Source: Gammaproteobacteria bacterium
Lineage (GTDB): Bacteria > Pseudomonadota > Gammaproteobacteria > Natronospirales > REEB76
DNA: 64,000 nucleotides
Assembly (NCBI GenBank): GCA_036383255.1
Contig: DASVOS010000014.1
Span: forward strand, 1 to 64,000
Direction: 5' to 3'
The position numbers were made by a program, and so were the translations under genes. Shown one piece after another: positions 54,605 to 62,344 of the stretch (its first letter is position 1; each line of letters opens with the position of its first letter). The notes below the pieces were generated by a model, which was not told where the DNA came from, ran no database searches, and worked only from the letters and a program-made list of their open reading frames with translations.

Positions 54605-54793
54605 ATGTCTAGCAAGGTCGCTGTCAACGTGTGTGATGAGATCAGGAAGAGCCTCACCGCCGCCCAGCCGGCACGCTCCTCTCATGAGAAGCAGGACTTC
54701 AAGCTGAAGCGGTTCCAGGGCAACAAGGGCGGCTTCGGCGCGTCCACGCTCTGCGCCGGCACCGTGTTCGGATTGAGTGGGCTGAAGGACTGA
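54605..54793 (+). CDS. Small precursor-like peptide (candidate RiPP precursor)
   Basis: A 62-residue peptide not recognised by name. Residues 1-36 are charged and helix-prone (SKVAVNVCDEIRKSLTAAQ, HEKQDFKLKRF). From about residue 39 it becomes Gly/Ser/Thr/Cys-rich and hydrophobic: GNKGGFGASTLCAGT, then VFGLSGLKD. Cysteines are at 10 and 50; a double Gly at 42-43 or the basic KR at 35-36 could be leader cleavage sites. There is no signal peptide. Own promoter, strong Shine-Dalgarno and strong terminator suggest high expression. The neighbours are a JmjC oxygenase and a SagB-type dehydrogenase, both known kinds of peptide-modifying enzyme, so a modified-peptide precursor is the leading inference. 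An unmodified small regulatory protein is the alternative. Confidence 0.6.
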   Translation: MSSKVAVNVCDEIRKSLTAAQPARSSHEKQDFKLKRFQGNKGGFGASTLCAGTVFGLSGLKD

Positions 54794-54805
54794 GCGTGAC
54801 GAGAG

Positions 54806-54841
54806 CCCACTCGTCCGGTCCGCGGACGAGTGGGAATTTTT
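54806..54841 (+). terminator. Strong intrinsic terminator after the small peptide gene
   Basis: A 12-bp perfect stem, CCCACTCGTCCG (54806-54817) with CGGACGAGTGGG (54823-54834), loop GTCCG, followed by AATTTTT. It lies 12 nt after the peptide stop and 3 nt before the end of the convergent oxygenase gene, so it may serve both strands. Confidence 0.9.
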
Positions 54842-54843
54842 CC

Positions 54844-56073
54844 TCAGGCACGCTCACGGCTGAACCGGTAGAGTCCCAAGCGGACCGTGATCACGTCGAG
54901 ATATCCGAGCAATTCTTCCTGGGTGCAGCCCGCGCCCGCCGACAATTCCTCCAGCGTCTGACCGTCTTTCGTCCTTAGTGCCTCCCAGAAAGAGACCGGC
55001 AGGTAAGAATAGTCCTGGCCATCCGTGGTGATGGCGAGGAAGCCGGTCGAATTGTGCTCGCGCAGCAGGAAGCGGGCGCCGGTGGGTACCAAGCGCGCTT
55101 CCTTGCCTTCGGATGTCTTCAGCAACTGGAGCGAGCGCTGCGCTGCTTCCAAGGCGGACGTGTTTCCGCCGGCGTGGGGGATGAAGTCCAGGCTCGCCGC
55201 GGGGCCGTTGGCCAGAGCTTCCGTAAGGTACGTCTCGAACTCCCGGCAGATGAGCGCGAGCCGCTCCCGGCCCCGGGGGCTTTCCAGCTCCTCGAGTTCC
55301 AGCGCCCTGCGCAGTTCCACCGTCTCCCCCAGCCTGTTGTAGGCATAGCGCAACAGGTTCGAGAACAGGCCGATCCAGGTATTGGGGGTGTACGCCACCG
55401 CCATCTGCAGCGCCGGGGCCGGCGAGTCATTGGTGACCCGGTGCACCCATCCCCTTGGCATATAGAGACAGTCGCCGGCGACTTGGCGCACGTCGTATCG
55501 CGGGACCGACATGTCTACGTCCGGCTCGACTTCCTGCATGGAGAGATGCCTGGTCGGCAGGGGCGTGACGGGATCATGCAGCCGCCAGCGCTTCGCCCCC
55601 GCGAGGTTGAAGCTGAACACGTCCAAGTCATCGTAATGGACGTCCGATGCGGCCGCCTCCGCCGGGGTGGCGATGCAGTAGTCGTACAGGTCGCCCTCGA
55701 GGCGCTCCTGCAGCACCCTAAGCGGCGTCCCGAGGGCAGGGAGGTAACGGGAGCAGTGCCGGATGACGAAGGCGACCTTCTCTTCCTCGAACATGCGCCG
55801 GAACCAGGCGGGATGGTCCGATACGCCCTGCATGCGCTCGCCGATCTCGCGTGCCGGGATCTCGCCGCCGGCGTCGCGGCTGCGGGTGTAGCGGGCGTCG
55901 CCGTTCGCATGGGCGAGGTGCACGATCCCGAACACATCGTCCAGGCTCGCGCAGAGGGGCAGGGCGGACTTGCCGAACCAGGGACGCCGCTCGAAGATGT
56001 CGGCGAAGAACGTCTCGTCGGACAGTCCGCCGAAGAGCTGGGCCAGGCCGGGTCGCGGGATGGGCTGTCGCAT
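54844..56073 (-). CDS. JmjC/cupin-4 Fe(II)/2-oxoglutarate oxygenase (RoxA-like)
   Basis: A 409-residue cytoplasmic protein with the architecture of bacterial ribosomal oxygenases (E. coli RoxA/YcfD): a JmjC double-stranded beta-helix (about 90-230), helical dimerisation region (about 235-310) and a C-terminal winged-helix domain (YSYLPVSFWEALRTKDGQTL to the end). The iron triad is visible: HYD at 146-148 (in SDVHYDDLDVFSFNLAG) and H211 (in MPRGWVHRV). The conserved KRWRLHDP follows the HxD. RoxA hydroxylates an Arg of ribosomal protein L16; because this gene sits between a precursor-like peptide and a SagB-type dehydrogenase, peptide hydroxylation is an alternative. Start at 56073 with GGAGAG upstream, rather than ATGs at 56139 or 56160. 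Confidence 0.85.
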   Translation of the reverse strand: MRQPIPRPGLAQLFGGLSDETFFADIFERRPWFGKSALPLCASLDDVFGIVHLAHANGDARYTRSRDAGGEIPAREIGERMQGVSDHPAWFRRMFEEEKVAFVIRHCSRYLPALGTPLRVLQERLEGDLYDYCIATPAEAAASDVHYDDLDVFSFNLAGAKRWRLHDPVTPLPTRHLSMQEVEPDVDMSVPRYDVRQVAGDCLYMPRGWVHRVTNDSPAPALQMAVAYTPNTWIGLFSNLLRYAYNRLGETVELRRALELEELESPRGRERLALICREFETYLTEALANGPAASLDFIPHAGGNTSALEAAQRSLQLLKTSEGKEARLVPTGARFLLREHNSTGFLAITTDGQDYSYLPVSFWEALRTKDGQTLEELSAGAGCTQEELLGYLDVITVRLGLYRFSRERA

Positions 56074-56216
56074 GCGCTCTCCATGGGGCGAGCGAGTCCC
56101 TTCGCGCGGGCCGGCGGTCCTTCCATACCGCCGTGGCATATCCAGTCTAGAGCATTTCACGCGGCTTGCCCGCTATACAATGGGACGATGGCTCGGATCG
56201 CCGGAGGGAGCTAAGG

Positions 56217-57281
56217 ATGAGATTCAGGCGCGCGGCTACGCTAAGTGCGGGTTTCGAGGCCGGGGAGATCGTGGTCCACAACTTCCTGACCCAGGATCGC
56301 TTCACCTGCTCCCTCGAATGCCTGCAGTTCCTGGCGCAGCTGGACGAGTGGCACAAGGACCGCGAGCTGTTCCGCTATTTTCCCGACACCGACGCCGGCA
56401 GCCTGGCGGAGCAGGTGGCCGAGCTCGTGGGCATGAACGCACTGGTGGTGGAGGGCACGCCCCAGGCGGAGCGGGACGAGACCTACCGGCGCGAATGGCT
56501 CTGGGGCACCACCGCGGGCCTGTTCCACTTCGGCGTCCGGAACACGCCCTTCATGGTGGGCAAGCCGGCGCGGCAGTTCATGCGCAAGCGCAAGACGTGG
56601 CGCGCCTCGCCGCCCCTGCACCAGACCAACAGCAGGCGGCGCAAGGTGACGGCACTGCCGCGCACCGACCTCGAGCAGGAGCCCTTCGCGCTGATGCGCC
56701 GGCGCCGCAGCCAGCGCGACTTCGATGGCCGCGCTATCGGCCTGCAGGCGCTGGCGGACTGCCTGTTCGCCGGCAACGGCATCGTCGACTTCTTCACCGA
56801 GGATGCGGACTACGGGCGGCTGCCCATCGCCATGACGCCGTCAGGCGGCGCACGCAATCCCTACGAGCTCTACGTGTATGCGCGCAACGTCGCGGGGCTC
56901 GAGCCTGGCTTCTACCACTATGGCGCGCTCAAGCGCGACCTGGGCCTGGTGCGGGCGGGGAAAGTGAAGGTGCCGGAGATGCTGGGCGGGCAGAAGTGGC
57001 CGGCCCAGGCCTCGGCCATCGTGTTCCTGGTGGCGCATTTCCCGCGCACCATGTGGAAATACCACCTGCCCATGGCCTATCGCATCGTGATGATGGAGGC
57101 GGGTTTCATCTGCCAGAACATCGCCCTGGCGGCCACGGCGCACGGCCTGTCAGCCGTGCCTTCCGGCGCACTCAAGGAGGATGTGATCGAGGGCTATCTC
57201 GGCACTCCGCCGCTGGAGTCGGCAGTGGTATTCACCATGAGCCTCGGCAAACCCAAGCCAGAGCGGCCCCGCCGCCGCTAG
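56217..57281 (+). CDS. SagB-type (McbC-like) FMN dehydrogenase
   Basis: A 354-residue protein. Residues 1 to about 115 form the N-terminal helical domain seen in SagB/ThcOx proteins (HNFLTQDRFTCSLECLQFL); the rest is a nitroreductase-fold FMN domain: FALMRRRRSQRDFDG (phosphate-binding Arg/Ser), TPSGGARNPYELYVYARN, FYHYGALKRDL, and YRIVMMEAGFICQNIALAA with AAHGLS-like ATAHGLSAV. In characterised RiPP pathways such enzymes oxidise azolines to thiazoles or oxazoles. No YcaO cyclodehydratase is encoded in the window, so the substrate is unclear. Start at the ATG at 56217 behind GGAGGGAG. It diverges from the oxygenase gene; TACAAT at 56176-56181 may be its -10. Its TAG overlaps the kinase stop through CTAG. 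Confidence 0.82.
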   Translation: MRFRRAATLSAGFEAGEIVVHNFLTQDRFTCSLECLQFLAQLDEWHKDRELFRYFPDTDAGSLAEQVAELVGMNALVVEGTPQAERDETYRREWLWGTTAGLFHFGVRNTPFMVGKPARQFMRKRKTWRASPPLHQTNSRRRKVTALPRTDLEQEPFALMRRRRSQRDFDGRAIGLQALADCLFAGNGIVDFFTEDADYGRLPIAMTPSGGARNPYELYVYARNVAGLEPGFYHYGALKRDLGLVRAGKVKVPEMLGGQKWPAQASAIVFLVAHFPRTMWKYHLPMAYRIVMMEAGFICQNIALAATAHGLSAVPSGALKEDVIEGYLGTPPLESAVVFTMSLGKPKPERPRRR

Positions 57282-60200
57282 CCTGCGGCGCGCCGCTTGC
57301 GGGCGTGCCGGTCCATGTGCTGGCGCAGGAGATCCACCAGCTGCTGCTCATTGAAGGGCTTCATCAGGAACCCGTCCATCAGTCCCTGCTGTGCCTGGCC
57401 CTTGCCCTCGGGCAGCACGTCGGCGCTCATGGCGATGATGGGCGGCACCGCATCGCCATAGGTGGCGCGCAGCTTGGTGGCGGTCTCGATACCGTCCATC
57501 CGCGGCATGTGGATATCCAGGAGCGCCGCCTGCCAGGGACCGCGGGCCGCAAGGTCCAATAGCTCCAGCCCATTGCCCGCTTCGGCGGTGCGGAACCCCG
57601 ACTGGTTGAGCATGGTGACCAGCAGACGGCGGTTGATGCGGTTGTCGTCCGCCACCAGCACCAGCGGCGCGTCGGGGGCCGGCGCGGCGGCCGGTTGCTT
57701 CGAGGCATCGGCGGCGCCCACGCTGGGCTCCACCGCCGCCTGCACCAGCGACTGAAGTTCCAGGTACACGGTCTTCTCGCGGGCGGTCTTGCTCAGCACG
57801 CGATGGTAGAGCGCCTCCGAGAGGTCCTTCAACGCCTGCCGTTCTATGCGCGGCGCGAGGATCAGCATCGGCGGCAGGGCCGGGGAGAACTTCTGCTTGA
57901 GTTCCCCGAGGTGCGCAAGCTCGCGCTCGCCCAGGGACAGCACCGCCGCTTCCGCCTGCATGCTCATGAGCGATTCCAGTTCGCGCACCTCCCTCACGTC
58001 GGCGCCCAGGCGCGTGAGCGAAGCGCGCCAAGCGGCGCTGGAGAGCGGGTGCTTGTCATAGAGCAGGATGGAGAGCTTGCGCGGCAGGCGTGTACCGGGG
58101 GTCGCATGCTTCTGCAGGCGGAACTTGAGCTGGAACTCGAAGATGCTGCCGGTGCCGACGCGGCTCTTCACCCCGATGCTGCCGCCCATGAGATCCAGGA
58201 GCTTCTTGCAGATCGCGAGGCCGAGGCCGGTGCCTTCCACCTGGTGGCGGGTGGAGATACGGCCGCGGGCATAGGCGTTGAAGAGCTGGCCGATCTCGTT
58301 CTCGGGGATGCCGATGCCGGTATCGCTGACGCTGAACGTGAGCGTGGTGTCGCGCTCGCCGTGCGCCACCTGTTTCACCTCGATACAGACCGCGCCGGAC
58401 TCGGTGAACTTGATGGCGTTGCTGAGCAGGTTGGTGAGCACCTGGCGCATGCGCAGCGGGTCGCCGCGCAGCTGCAACGGCACCTCCGGCGGGATCACCC
58501 GTACCAGCTCCAGGCGCTTCTGATAGGCGATGGGGGCGAGCAGCTCGAGCGTGCTCTCTATGAGCTCCAGGAGGTCGAAGTCCACCTCGTCGATCAGCAG
58601 CTTGCCGGCCTCCAGGCGCGAGAGGTCAAGGGTGTCGTTGATGATCGCCAGGAGGCTCTCGGAAGACACCCGGATGGTGCTCACGTAGTCCTTCTGCTCC
58701 GAGGAGAGCGGGGTCGAGGTCAGCAGCTTGGTGTAGCCCAACACGCCCGTCAGCGGGGTCCGCAGCTCGTGGCTCATGTTCGCCAGGAACTGCGACTTCA
58801 CCTGCTCGCCCTCGGCGGCGCGCCGTTGCGCGATCTCGAGCTCGGCGTTCTTGAGGTTCACGCCCTGCAGGGTCTCGCGCAGCTCCAGGGTCGCTTCCTT
58901 GACCTGCACCTCGAGGCGCTCCACGAAGTGGCTCTTGAGCTCGTTCGCCTCGCGCAGCTCGGCGCTGATGGCCTTCTCGCGTACGATCTTGCGCTTGAGG
59001 CTGTACACGTAGGCGATGCTGCTGCCGATGATGATCAGCAGGTAGATGGTGTAGGCCCACCAGGTGCGCCACCAGGGCGGCAGCACCACGATGTCCAGCG
59101 TCGCCGGCACGGTGCTCAAGGTGCCCCAGTTGTTCGCGGCCCTGACTTCCAGGCGGTAGTGCCCGGGGTTCAGGTTGGTGAAGGTGATCTGGTGCGAGGG
59201 ACTGGGCGGCGTCCAGTCCGGCTGGAATCCCAGCAGCCGGTAGGAGTAGCTGTTGGCCTGGGGCGCGCCGAAGTCGGTGGCCGCGACGTCGAAGATGCTG
59301 ATGGCGTCGCGATAGCTCAAGGTCAGGTGCGAGTCGGGCAGGATCGGCAGGTGCACCGGCTTGCCTTCGCGGTAGGCGGTGACGCCGTTCAGCACCACGC
59401 CCGGCGGCTGCAGGTTGGGCTTGAGGTCCTTGGACAGGAAGCCTACCGCGCCCTGGCCGCCGCCGAACCACAGCCAGCCGTTCGAGGTGCGGGTATGGCC
59501 GTAGGAATAGTACTCGGTGATGGGCGAGCCCTGGTCGCGGCCGAAGGTGAGCACCGTGCCGCTCTTGGGGTCGAACCTCATCAGTGAGTTGACGCTGGCG
59601 AGCCACAAGAACCCCTGCGGGTCCTGCTCGATGCCGAGCACCTGGATGCGGTGGAACTGCGGCACCGCCTCGGGGCGGGCCAGCGGGTTGCCGGCGGCAT
59701 CCAGCTTGAGGCGCCACAGCCCGTCGTAGGTGCCGATCCACAGCTCGTGGTGGGGGTCCAGGTACAGGCCCTGCACCACCGGCTCGATGTTGCCCGGGGT
59801 CATGGGTACCAGCGTGCTCTTGCCGGTGGCGGTGTCCACCTGGAACAGGCCGCGGAAGGTGCCGGCCCAGAGCGTGCGGGGCGTGGCCTGCAGCAGGTCC
59901 TCCACGATGTCGTTGGAGGAGAGCTCGGAAGGAGTGGTCCCGGCGATCTGCCGCGTCTTGGAGGTGGAGAGGTCGAAGTCCAGTAGGCCGTTGCCGAAGG
60001 TGGCGAGATAGGCCTGGTGGTCGCCGTGCATCACGATGCGGTCCGGTGCGCGCGGACGGATGTCCAGGTCGTCGCCGGGCCGCCAGGACTTGAGCACGCG
60101 GCCCTGGGAGTCCACCGAGATCAGGTAGCCGAGCTCGGTGGTGACCAGCAGCCCCCGTGCACCCATGCCGGCGATCGCCCGCACCATGCCGTAGCGGTTG

Positions 60201-61447
60201 AGGTCCAGGTGCATGAAGACGTTGCCGGCATCCTTGAGGCTGTCGTCCTGGGATGCGAGCGGGAACTGGTAGATGGTGCCCGGCGCGCCGAGCAGGAGCT
60301 TGCCCTGGTATTCGTACAGCGCGTGCACCTTGTCCGAGATGCCCAGCTTCACGCCGTTGATATCGGATGGCCGGAGCGAATAGACGTCCAGCACGTTGGG
60401 GTCCAGCAGGCTCACGCCGGCGTCGGTGGCGACCCAGATGAAGCCGGCCCGGTCCTGGAAGATGGAGAGTACGGTGTTGGAGGAGAGCGAATCTGTGTTG
60501 CCGATGTCCTGCTGGTAGCGGCGCACGTGCCCGGTGCCGGCACGGATCAGGTATAGGCCCGTGTTGATGCTGCCGTACCAGACGTTCTGCTGCCGGTCGA
60601 CCCGCACGCTGTCCAACAGGTCCTCGCCGCCGGGATAGTGTTCGTTCGCTGCCCCCGGCACCTGGCGCAGCCCCGGCTCACCCGGCACGTACATGTAGGG
60701 GCCGGCATGGGTCGCCAGCCACAGGCGGTGTTGCGCGTCTTCGGCGATGCGCCAGATGTTGTTGGCTTCGCTGCTGTCACTCGCCCTGAAGTGGCGCGCG
60801 GGCGTCTTGCCGCTGGGATCGAACAGGTCGAGCCCGTTCAGCGTGGCGAGCCACACCCGCTGCTGGCTGTCCACCAGGATGTCGTTGATGCGGTTGTTTC
60901 CCGGTGCCGCGGGCCCGGATCCCGCCGGGAAGTGGCGGAACTTGCCGGTCTTCGGGTCGAAGACATCCAGCCCTGCATCCCAGGTGCCGATCAGCAGCGT
61001 GCCATCCGGGCCGGGGCCCAGCGACCAGATCGAATCGCTGATGATGCTGTCCGGGTCGCCCGGGATGTGCCGATAATGCTTGAACGCCCCGGTATCGGGA
61101 TCGTAGAGGTTGAGGCCGTTGGAGAAGGTTCCGGCCCAGAGGCGGCCTTCAGGATCCTCGTACAGGGCCCGGATGAAGTTGCCGGAGATGCTCCCGGCGT
61201 CGTTCGGGTCGTGCCTGAAGATCTTGAAGGTGTAGCCGTCGTAGCGGTCCAGCCCGTCGATGGTGCCGAGCCACACGTAGCCCTTGCTGTCCTGGATGAC
61301 GATGTTGACTTCGTTGTTGGACAGCCCGTCCTCCATGGTGAGGTGCCGGAACCGCGCGGTCGCGAGTCCCGGCACCGCATGGCAGGCGAACAGCGCCGCT
61401 GCTGCGCAGAGCAGCAGGGCGCGTGTCCGGCACATCGTGCGAGGCAT
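57278..61447 (-). CDS. Beta-propeller hybrid sensor histidine kinase
   Basis: A 1389-residue one-component-like hybrid kinase. Order: signal peptide (LLLCAAAALFACHAVPGLA); two seven-bladed Reg_prop propellers (about 30-700), starting FRHLTMEDGLSNNEVNIVIQ; Y_Y_Y domain (about 705-785); transmembrane helix (about 795-820); coiled coil; HisKA with FLANMSHELRTPLTG (His about 893); HATPase (LTNLLSNAIKF, DTGIGIPENE, GTGLGLAICKKLLDLMGG); a degenerate receiver-like segment (about 1120-1230); and a true receiver (VLVADDNRINRRLL, phospho-Asp about 1311 in ALLDIHMPRMDG). Probably senses a periplasmic ligand and passes phosphate to the Hpt protein encoded nearby. No output regulator is adjacent. Start 61447 is the best of several; ribosome-binding site is weak. 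Confidence 0.9.
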   Translation of the reverse strand: MPRTMCRTRALLLCAAAALFACHAVPGLATARFRHLTMEDGLSNNEVNIVIQDSKGYVWLGTIDGLDRYDGYTFKIFRHDPNDAGSISGNFIRALYEDPEGRLWAGTFSNGLNLYDPDTGAFKHYRHIPGDPDSIISDSIWSLGPGPDGTLLIGTWDAGLDVFDPKTGKFRHFPAGSGPAAPGNNRINDILVDSQQRVWLATLNGLDLFDPSGKTPARHFRASDSSEANNIWRIAEDAQHRLWLATHAGPYMYVPGEPGLRQVPGAANEHYPGGEDLLDSVRVDRQQNVWYGSINTGLYLIRAGTGHVRRYQQDIGNTDSLSSNTVLSIFQDRAGFIWVATDAGVSLLDPNVLDVYSLRPSDINGVKLGISDKVHALYEYQGKLLLGAPGTIYQFPLASQDDSLKDAGNVFMHLDLNRYGMVRAIAGMGARGLLVTTELGYLISVDSQGRVLKSWRPGDDLDIRPRAPDRIVMHGDHQAYLATFGNGLLDFDLSTSKTRQIAGTTPSELSSNDIVEDLLQATPRTLWAGTFRGLFQVDTATGKSTLVPMTPGNIEPVVQGLYLDPHHELWIGTYDGLWRLKLDAAGNPLARPEAVPQFHRIQVLGIEQDPQGFLWLASVNSLMRFDPKSGTVLTFGRDQGSPITEYYSYGHTRTSNGWLWFGGGQGAVGFLSKDLKPNLQPPGVVLNGVTAYREGKPVHLPILPDSHLTLSYRDAISIFDVAATDFGAPQANSYSYRLLGFQPDWTPPSPSHQITFTNLNPGHYRLEVRAANNWGTLSTVPATLDIVVLPPWWRTWWAYTIYLLIIIGSSIAYVYSLKRKIVREKAISAELREANELKSHFVERLEVQVKEATLELRETLQGVNLKNAELEIAQRRAAEGEQVKSQFLANMSHELRTPLTGVLGYTKLLTSTPLSSEQKDYVSTIRVSSESLLAIINDTLDLSRLEAGKLLIDEVDFDLLELIESTLELLAPIAYQKRLELVRVIPPEVPLQLRGDPLRMRQVLTNLLSNAIKFTESGAVCIEVKQVAHGERDTTLTFSVSDTGIGIPENEIGQLFNAYARGRISTRHQVEGTGLGLAICKKLLDLMGGSIGVKSRVGTGSIFEFQLKFRLQKHATPGTRLPRKLSILLYDKHPLSSAAWRASLTRLGADVREVRELESLMSMQAEAAVLSLGERELAHLGELKQKFSPALPPMLILAPRIERQALKDLSEALYHRVLSKTAREKTVYLELQSLVQAAVEPSVGAADASKQPAAAPAPDAPLVLVADDNRINRRLLVTMLNQSGFRTAEAGNGLELLDLAARGPWQAALLDIHMPRMDGIETATKLRATYGDAVPPIIAMSADVLPEGKGQAQQGLMDGFLMKPFNEQQLVDLLRQHMDRHARKRRAAG

Positions 61448-61467
61448 GCGACGTGGCCTGGGGGACT

Positions 61468-61755
61468 TCAGGTGTCCTTGTTGTTGTAGGTCGGCGTGTC
61501 GGCGCACATGGAAGCGCTGCCGAAGGCGGCGTGGGCCTCGTTGAGCTGCCTGAGCGCCATCTTCGCCTGCTTCTTGGCCTTCGGGTTCGGATGGGTGGCG
61601 GCGATCTTGCCCAGGGTCTTGGATACCTGCTTCATCAGCTTGTCGCCCTTGCTGTAGTGCTGGGCGCGCTTCTTGGCGCTGGCCGCCGCCTTCTTGGCGT
61701 GGCTGCGGGCGTGCTTCTGAAGCTTGGCGGGAGAGACAGTCTTCTTGCCGGCCAT
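61468..61755 (-). CDS. Lys/Ala-rich small protein (histone-like character)
   Basis: A 95-residue protein, strongly basic in its first two thirds (AKLQKHARSHAKKAAASAKK, then SKGDKLMKQVSKTLGKIA), with a more neutral C terminus (ALRQLNEAHAAF) and one Cys. No family recognised. Composition recalls histone H1-like nucleoid proteins, but no AAKK-PAAKK repeat is regular enough to assign it. AAGGAGG 7 nt before the ATG predicts strong translation. It lies between the hybrid kinase and Hpt genes, same strand. The 163 nt upstream contain a CCCATTC/GAATGGG hairpin (61830-61852) and a GTGCATGCAC palindrome near 61793. Confidence 0.7.
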   Translation of the reverse strand: MAGKKTVSPAKLQKHARSHAKKAAASAKKRAQHYSKGDKLMKQVSKTLGKIAATHPNPKAKKQAKMALRQLNEAHAAFGSASMCADTPTYNNKDT

Positions 61756-61918
61756 GGTGAGCCTCCTTATTTGATGTTCACGATCCCTTACGGTGCATGC
61801 ACGGGATACCCCTATCGCTGAGATGGCATGCCCATTCCAGTTTACAGAATGGGATTTGACCCTGCACGGCAGATCGAAAGAAATCCCAGGAATGTCGTGG
61901 CCTTAGGTAGGACCCGTC

Positions 61919-62224
61919 CTACAAGGCGGCCAGGACTCGGGTGACCTCGGCCGAGAAGCGGGCCATGGTGGCATGGTCAGGCGGACCGCCAGCGGCGACC
62001 GACTGCTCGACCTCCAGGCAAGCCTCCCGGAGCGCCTCCAGCCGGCAGAAGGAAGCGGAGCCCTTCACCCGGTGCACCTGCTCCCGGAGCTGTTCCCAGC
62101 GGCCGGCGATGAAGGCGTCTTCCGCGCTCTTGCGGTCCAGCGGCAGATCCTCGGCGAGCATCTGGCGTATCTCGGGCTTGAGCGCGGCGAGCGCCGCGGC
62201 GAGGCCGTCCTTATCCACCGTCAT
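61919..62224 (-). CDS. Histidine phosphotransfer (Hpt) protein
   Basis: A 101-residue single-domain Hpt protein: helical, with the phosphorylated His in QVHRVKGSASFCRLEALREA (H51, HxxKG motif). It probably takes phosphate from the receiver of the hybrid kinase encoded 0.5 kb downstream on the same strand and passes it to an unlinked regulator. Start chosen at 62224, 7 nt after GGAGG; an in-frame ATG ten codons upstream is less well placed. A GTAGGAC/GTCCTAC inverted repeat overlaps the stop (61907-61922). Confidence 0.88.
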   Translation of the reverse strand: MTVDKDGLAAALAALKPEIRQMLAEDLPLDRKSAEDAFIAGRWEQLREQVHRVKGSASFCRLEALREACLEVEQSVAAGGPPDHATMARFSAEVTRVLAAL

Positions 62225-62344
62225 CAGCGGTCCTCCGCGTTCCCTTCCGGACATGGTGCGGCTTCCGCCGTCCGCGGTCAAAGGGCGGCCGGCCGGGGGT
62301 TTGTTAAACTGCGTGTTGCGCGGACCGCGCGCCCGGGACCCTGC

